Source: a virus. From it: a stretch of 50,609 nt of DNA. Below the pieces are notes generated by a model. The model saw only the letters and a program-made list of their open reading frames with translations, ran no database searches and was not told the DNA's origin. The stretch covers positions 1 through 50,609 of the IMG/VR virus record IMGVR_UViG_3300026551_000001; one strand, written 5' to 3'. Both the position numbers and the translations under genes were made by a program. This document shows, piece by piece, positions 47,809 through 50,609 of this stretch; the first letter of the stretch is position 1, and each line of letters opens with the position of its first letter.

Positions 47809-48321
47809 ATGGCTGTTGTTGATCAAGCTCGACTTGTAGATATGGCAGGATTGGACGATAGTATCAACAATACTCGCGTTCGTGCCACAAAGACTCCTAT
47901 TACAGTAGGAGCAACTACTTTTCCATCTAATCCGTTTGGAACTAATTACATTGATGGTACCGGTACCCCAGTAAGTGTTACTTCCGGTACTAGTTTTACT
48001 TTCACAGCAGGTAATCTTTTAACAGGTATTATAGTTGCTAATCCTACTGCAGCTATTACTGGTACTTTTGATACTGCTGTAAATATTGTAGCAGGTGTTA
48101 ATGCAGTGACTGCTGGTGCTGTCGTTGGAGATTATATCTCTTGTTTAATTATAAATGGAAATAATGCTAATGCTCTTACGTTAGCTGCAGGTGCAGGGGG
48201 TAGTTATGATGCAAATCAATTAGCCGCTGCTCGTATTATCTCTGCTAATGCGTCTAAATATTGCTTATTTAGGTTAACTAATGTTACTTCTGGTTCTGAA
48301 GCTTATGTAGTCTATTCCTAA
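47809..48321 (+). CDS. Probable structural protein, 170 aa
   Basis: 170 aa, beta-rich, Ala/Gly/Thr-rich (VDQARLVDMAGLDDSINNTR at the N-terminus; AAGAGGSYDANQLAAARIIS near the end). AAGGA precedes the start. It overlaps the fibre gene (TAATG). May be a head or adaptor protein. Unknown. Confidence 0.6.
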   Translation: MAVVDQARLVDMAGLDDSINNTRVRATKTPITVGATTFPSNPFGTNYIDGTGTPVSVTSGTSFTFTAGNLLTGIIVANPTAAITGTFDTAVNIVAGVNAVTAGAVVGDYISCLIINGNNANALTLAAGAGGSYDANQLAAARIISANASKYCLFRLTNVTSGSEAYVVYS

Positions 48322-49799
48322 TGGCAGACAAAATCACTCTAGGTAGTGTAGGAAACATTGATAATAGTTTACTGACTACCATTAATAATAACAATGCTTT
48401 AATTACTACTGCTTTTGATAATACGCTATCTAGAGATGGTACTACTCCTAATCAGATGTTTGCTACTTTAGATATGAATAGTTTTCAGGTGTTGAATTTA
48501 CCTTCTCCTGCTACTGTTAATTCTCCAGCTAGATTAGTAGATGTCGTAACTAATCCTACTATTACTGTTCCTGCAGTAGGTACTTCAGGAGCTGTAGTAG
48601 GTCTTTTAAATACTAATAATACTGAGTCTGGTAATAATACTTATTCAGGTACTAATAGTTTTACTGGTCCTTCTAATACTTTTACTAATACAGTTACTAT
48701 GAATGGAACAGTTAATTTTGCTTCTTTACCTACATTTACAATGGCAGGTAGATCTGTCTTAGGAAATAATTCCAGTGTTTCAGGACCTTCTTCTGCTTTA
48801 ACTATTCCAGCTTTATTAGGCTTACAGTTAGTTCCTACGGCAGCTACTAATGCAATAGCTTTACAAACTACTTCTACTGGAGCAGGTACAGCTAATCAAG
48901 GTACTGGCTTACAACAGTATTACAATCTTTTAAATATAACGGGAGATAATGTAAACTGTGGTAATAACAATACTACAAGCTTTTCTTTAGGTCTTCTTAT
49001 TAACCAAGCCTTCGGTGGTACCAATTGTTTTGGAGGTCGAATTGGATTAAGTTCTGAACTTACCATGACTTCTCCTACTGCAGCTACCAATGGTGTTAGA
49101 TTCTATGCTGCTGTCTTAGGACAAGGGCAAGCTAATACATCTGATGGTGCTGCTGGTGGTAGAATGTATGGAGGTAATTTCTTAGGAGTTCTCACTAGTG
49201 GAGCTACTAGTAATTTCTCACAATGTTCTGCTTTATATGATCAAATCTTCATTCAATCAGGAGCTTCTGTAACTACTAAGACTATCCATACATTAGCATA
49301 TGGAGCTTCAGATGCAATTCAAGGCTTCACCACTGATGCCGCTATACTTATTTCAGCAGAAACAGGAGCTGCAGCCGGTGGTAAGAATGCTATATTAATT
49401 AGTAATGTCTTAGGTGCTCAACCTTTAGCTACTTCAGCTACTGTATTAAATATACAAGGTTCACCTACTATTACCAACGGTATAGATCTTAGTAATGCTA
49501 CTATCTCTGGTTCAGCATTTAAGAGTCCTGGTTTCTCAGTAGGTGGTGGTGGAAATGTTCTTTCTGCTAGTAATGCTCAGATTGCCAATGGAACAGCTAT
49601 TCCTGCAGGTGGTACAGCCGCCGTAGGTTATCTATTTTCAAGTACAACTAACTTTGGTATCTTCTTTGGTTCAGGTGCTCCTACATTAAGTGCTGCTCAA
49701 GGATCTATTTATCTTAGATCTGATGGTGCTATTAATGCTCGTATGTATATCAATACCAACGGAACTACTGGTTGGACTGCATTTAATACGATAACCTAA
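48321..49799 (+). CDS. Tail fibre-like protein, 492 aa
   Basis: 492 aa. The N-terminal part has LSRDGTTPNQMFATLDMNSF then QVLNLPSPATVNSPARLVD, the phage fibre anchor pattern (S/R-D-G ... LDMN-x-x-x-x-NLP-x-P ... PA-R-L-x-D). The middle is an Asn/Thr/Gly-rich beta shaft. The C-terminal part (LRSDGAINARMYINTNGTTG with WTAFN) resembles the closing knob segment of fibres. Expected to recognise the host surface. No intramolecular chaperone motif is seen. Confidence 0.75.
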   Translation: MADKITLGSVGNIDNSLLTTINNNNALITTAFDNTLSRDGTTPNQMFATLDMNSFQVLNLPSPATVNSPARLVDVVTNPTITVPAVGTSGAVVGLLNTNNTESGNNTYSGTNSFTGPSNTFTNTVTMNGTVNFASLPTFTMAGRSVLGNNSSVSGPSSALTIPALLGLQLVPTAATNAIALQTTSTGAGTANQGTGLQQYYNLLNITGDNVNCGNNNTTSFSLGLLINQAFGGTNCFGGRIGLSSELTMTSPTAATNGVRFYAAVLGQGQANTSDGAAGGRMYGGNFLGVLTSGATSNFSQCSALYDQIFIQSGASVTTKTIHTLAYGASDAIQGFTTDAAILISAETGAAAGGKNAILISNVLGAQPLATSATVLNIQGSPTITNGIDLSNATISGSAFKSPGFSVGGGGNVLSASNAQIANGTAIPAGGTAAVGYLFSSTTNFGIFFGSGAPTLSAAQGSIYLRSDGAINARMYINTNGTTGWTAFNTIT

Positions 49800-49936
49800 T
49801 GGAACAGAAGATTAAATCTATATTAGGAGATCTTATGTTTAATATGATTTCTTTACAAGCTCAAGTAGAACAATTACAACAGGAAGTAAATAAACTTAAT
49901 GATGAAGACAAGTCTAAACGGAAGAAGTCTGATTGA
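49799..49936 (+). CDS. Small coiled-coil protein, 45 aa
   Basis: 45 aa, ATG overlapping the fibre stop (TAATG). A clear heptad-like helix (LQAQVEQLQQEVNKL) follows MEQKIKSILGDLMFN, and the end is basic. It overlaps the endolysin start by 38 bases. Similar short coiled-coil genes precede lysins in other phages. Role unknown. Confidence 0.6.
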   Translation: MEQKIKSILGDLMFNMISLQAQVEQLQQEVNKLNDEDKSKRKKSD

Positions 49937-50474
49937 ATCTTTTGAAGGATTAATTCTTCAATCTTATGATGATTACAACGATCATGTAGTAAATCCAGGA
50001 GATACAGTTCATGGGACTCTTACTATTGGTTATGGGCATACCAGTGCTGCTGGCGATCCTAGCGTATTTCTTGGGCAAGTACTTACACAGTCTGACGCGG
50101 ATAGAATCCTCGGACAAGATCTCGGACGAGTCGAACAAGAAGTAAATACTCTTGTTAAAGTTCCTCTGAATCAAAATCAGTTTGATGCTCTTGTTTCATT
50201 CCAATTCAATACAGGAGCTTTAGGACACTCTTCTGCCTTACCTCTTTTAAACGAAGGTAAGTATACAGAAGCTGCAGATCATCTGTTATTATATGATAAA
50301 GCTGGGGGTAGAACACTAGCAGGTCTAATCCGTCGTAGGAAGGTCGAGGAGAAGCTTTTCCTATCTCAAGCCACTACCCTACCTGACACCTCTACAAAAC
50401 CTACCAGTGACGTTCCTACGAGCTTCTGGGGCTATCTGGTTAGCCTTCTAACAACCTTAATGAAAGGAAAATAA
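49899..50474 (+). CDS. Endolysin (GH24 muramidase)
   Basis: 191 aa (start 49899 or the second Met at 49902). The catalytic set of T4/P21-type lysozymes is present: Glu16 in SFEG, the Asp-rich SYDDYND, and Thr in LTIGYGHT, followed by VKVPLNQNQFDALVSFQFNTG. No N-terminal signal-anchor is seen. A hydrophobic C-terminal segment (SFWGYLVSLLTTLMKGK) may bring it to the membrane. It cuts peptidoglycan at the end of infection, released by the holin two genes downstream. Confidence 0.9.
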   Translation: MMKTSLNGRSLIESFEGLILQSYDDYNDHVVNPGDTVHGTLTIGYGHTSAAGDPSVFLGQVLTQSDADRILGQDLGRVEQEVNTLVKVPLNQNQFDALVSFQFNTGALGHSSALPLLNEGKYTEAADHLLLYDKAGGRTLAGLIRRRKVEEKLFLSQATTLPDTSTKPTSDVPTSFWGYLVSLLTTLMKGK

Positions 50475-50475
50475 T

Positions 50476-50609
50476 ATGTGGACTACATTCTTAGAATATG
50501 CAACTCCGATTGGAACCGTAGCAGGTTTTGTCGTCGGTTGGCTCGGAGGTAAGTATACCTTCGTCGGTCTCAAGAACGGGATCGTTACAGAAGTTAATAC
50601 CTTAAAATC
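50476..50609 (+). CDS. Small single-TM lysis-cassette protein, 5' part
   Basis: ATG 50476 lies one base after the endolysin stop. The frame runs off the contig end and continues at base 1, ending at 161. The N-terminus (MWTTFLEYATPIGTVAGFVV) and Gly-rich hydrophobic core form the membrane segment. See the 3' part for the interpretation. Confidence 0.75.
   Translation, partial: MWTTFLEYATPIGTVAGFVVGWLGGKYTFVGLKNGIVTEVNTLK
50483..50609. repeat. Terminal repeat, copy 2 (contig overlap)
   Basis: Identical to bases 1-127. See copy 1. Confidence 0.95.

Noticed and set aside
1-50609. CRISPR array, insertion sequence, integrase or lysogeny module
   Set aside because: No regularly spaced identical repeats, transposase, recombinase or CI-like repressor was found. 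The phage appears strictly lytic, but a divergent integrase among unknown genes cannot be excluded.

Overview
The window is a complete tailed-phage genome, most likely a podovirus from a metagenome. Bases 1-127 are repeated exactly at 50483-50609, so the contig closes into a circle of 50,482 bp, and one small gene runs across the join. The replication genes are those of the T7 supergroup: an SSB of the gp2.5 type, endonuclease I, a zinc-finger primase-helicase, a family A DNA polymerase and a PD-(D/E)XK exonuclease. No T7-type single-subunit RNA polymerase and no DNA ligase can be found. Transcription seems to rely on near-consensus host sigma70 promoters. The genome is AT-rich and encodes one tRNA-Leu(UAA), which fits the heavy TTA use. 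Several small structural genes resemble families I associate with phages of alphaproteobacteria, and two protein C-termini resemble alphaproteobacterial SsrA tags. The host assignment is an inference.

Layout. (1) Late operon, + strand, from a TTGACA-17-TATAAG promoter at 35071-35099, through the contig join, to 13976 (about 29 kb). It holds small proteins, receptor-binding and appendage proteins, terminase, portal, scaffold, major capsid protein, a fibre, the lysis cassette, nozzle/tail-tube proteins, three large internal virion proteins and a histidine-phosphatase/metallopeptidase fusion. (2) Early and replication operon, - strand, from a TTGACT-16-TATAAT promoter at 32163-32190 down to a terminator at 14005-14036. 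It begins with many 40-150 aa unknown genes and a tRNA, followed by primase-helicase, uracil-DNA glycosylase, polymerase, SSB, exonuclease, endonuclease I and an HNH protein. (3) A short divergent + unit, 32242-34440, with two promoters, a strongly folded leader, one 460 aa unknown protein, a 54 aa protein and a textbook terminator. (4) A roughly 390-bp AT-rich spacer (34441-34832) with helically phased repeats, a candidate origin.

The most unusual content is outside the obvious genes. A 1.03-kb stretch (17410-18444) inside the replication operon has no reading frame but is packed with perfect hairpins; it looks like a large structured RNA. The intergenic gaps of the early operon repeatedly hold long perfect hairpins, including a duplicated A-B-A'-B' hairpin array. 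Three core replication genes (primase-helicase, exonuclease, endonuclease I) have no ATG, GTG or TTG that could give a full-length product, and appear to start at AUU or AUA. The endonuclease I frame contains no methionine at all and is missed by ATG-based gene calling. Three early proteins end in SsrA-like -LAA/-IAA tails.

Many starts given here are shorter or longer than the longest open frame. They were chosen by Shine-Dalgarno position and by the stop/start overlaps (TAATG, ATGA) that join most genes.
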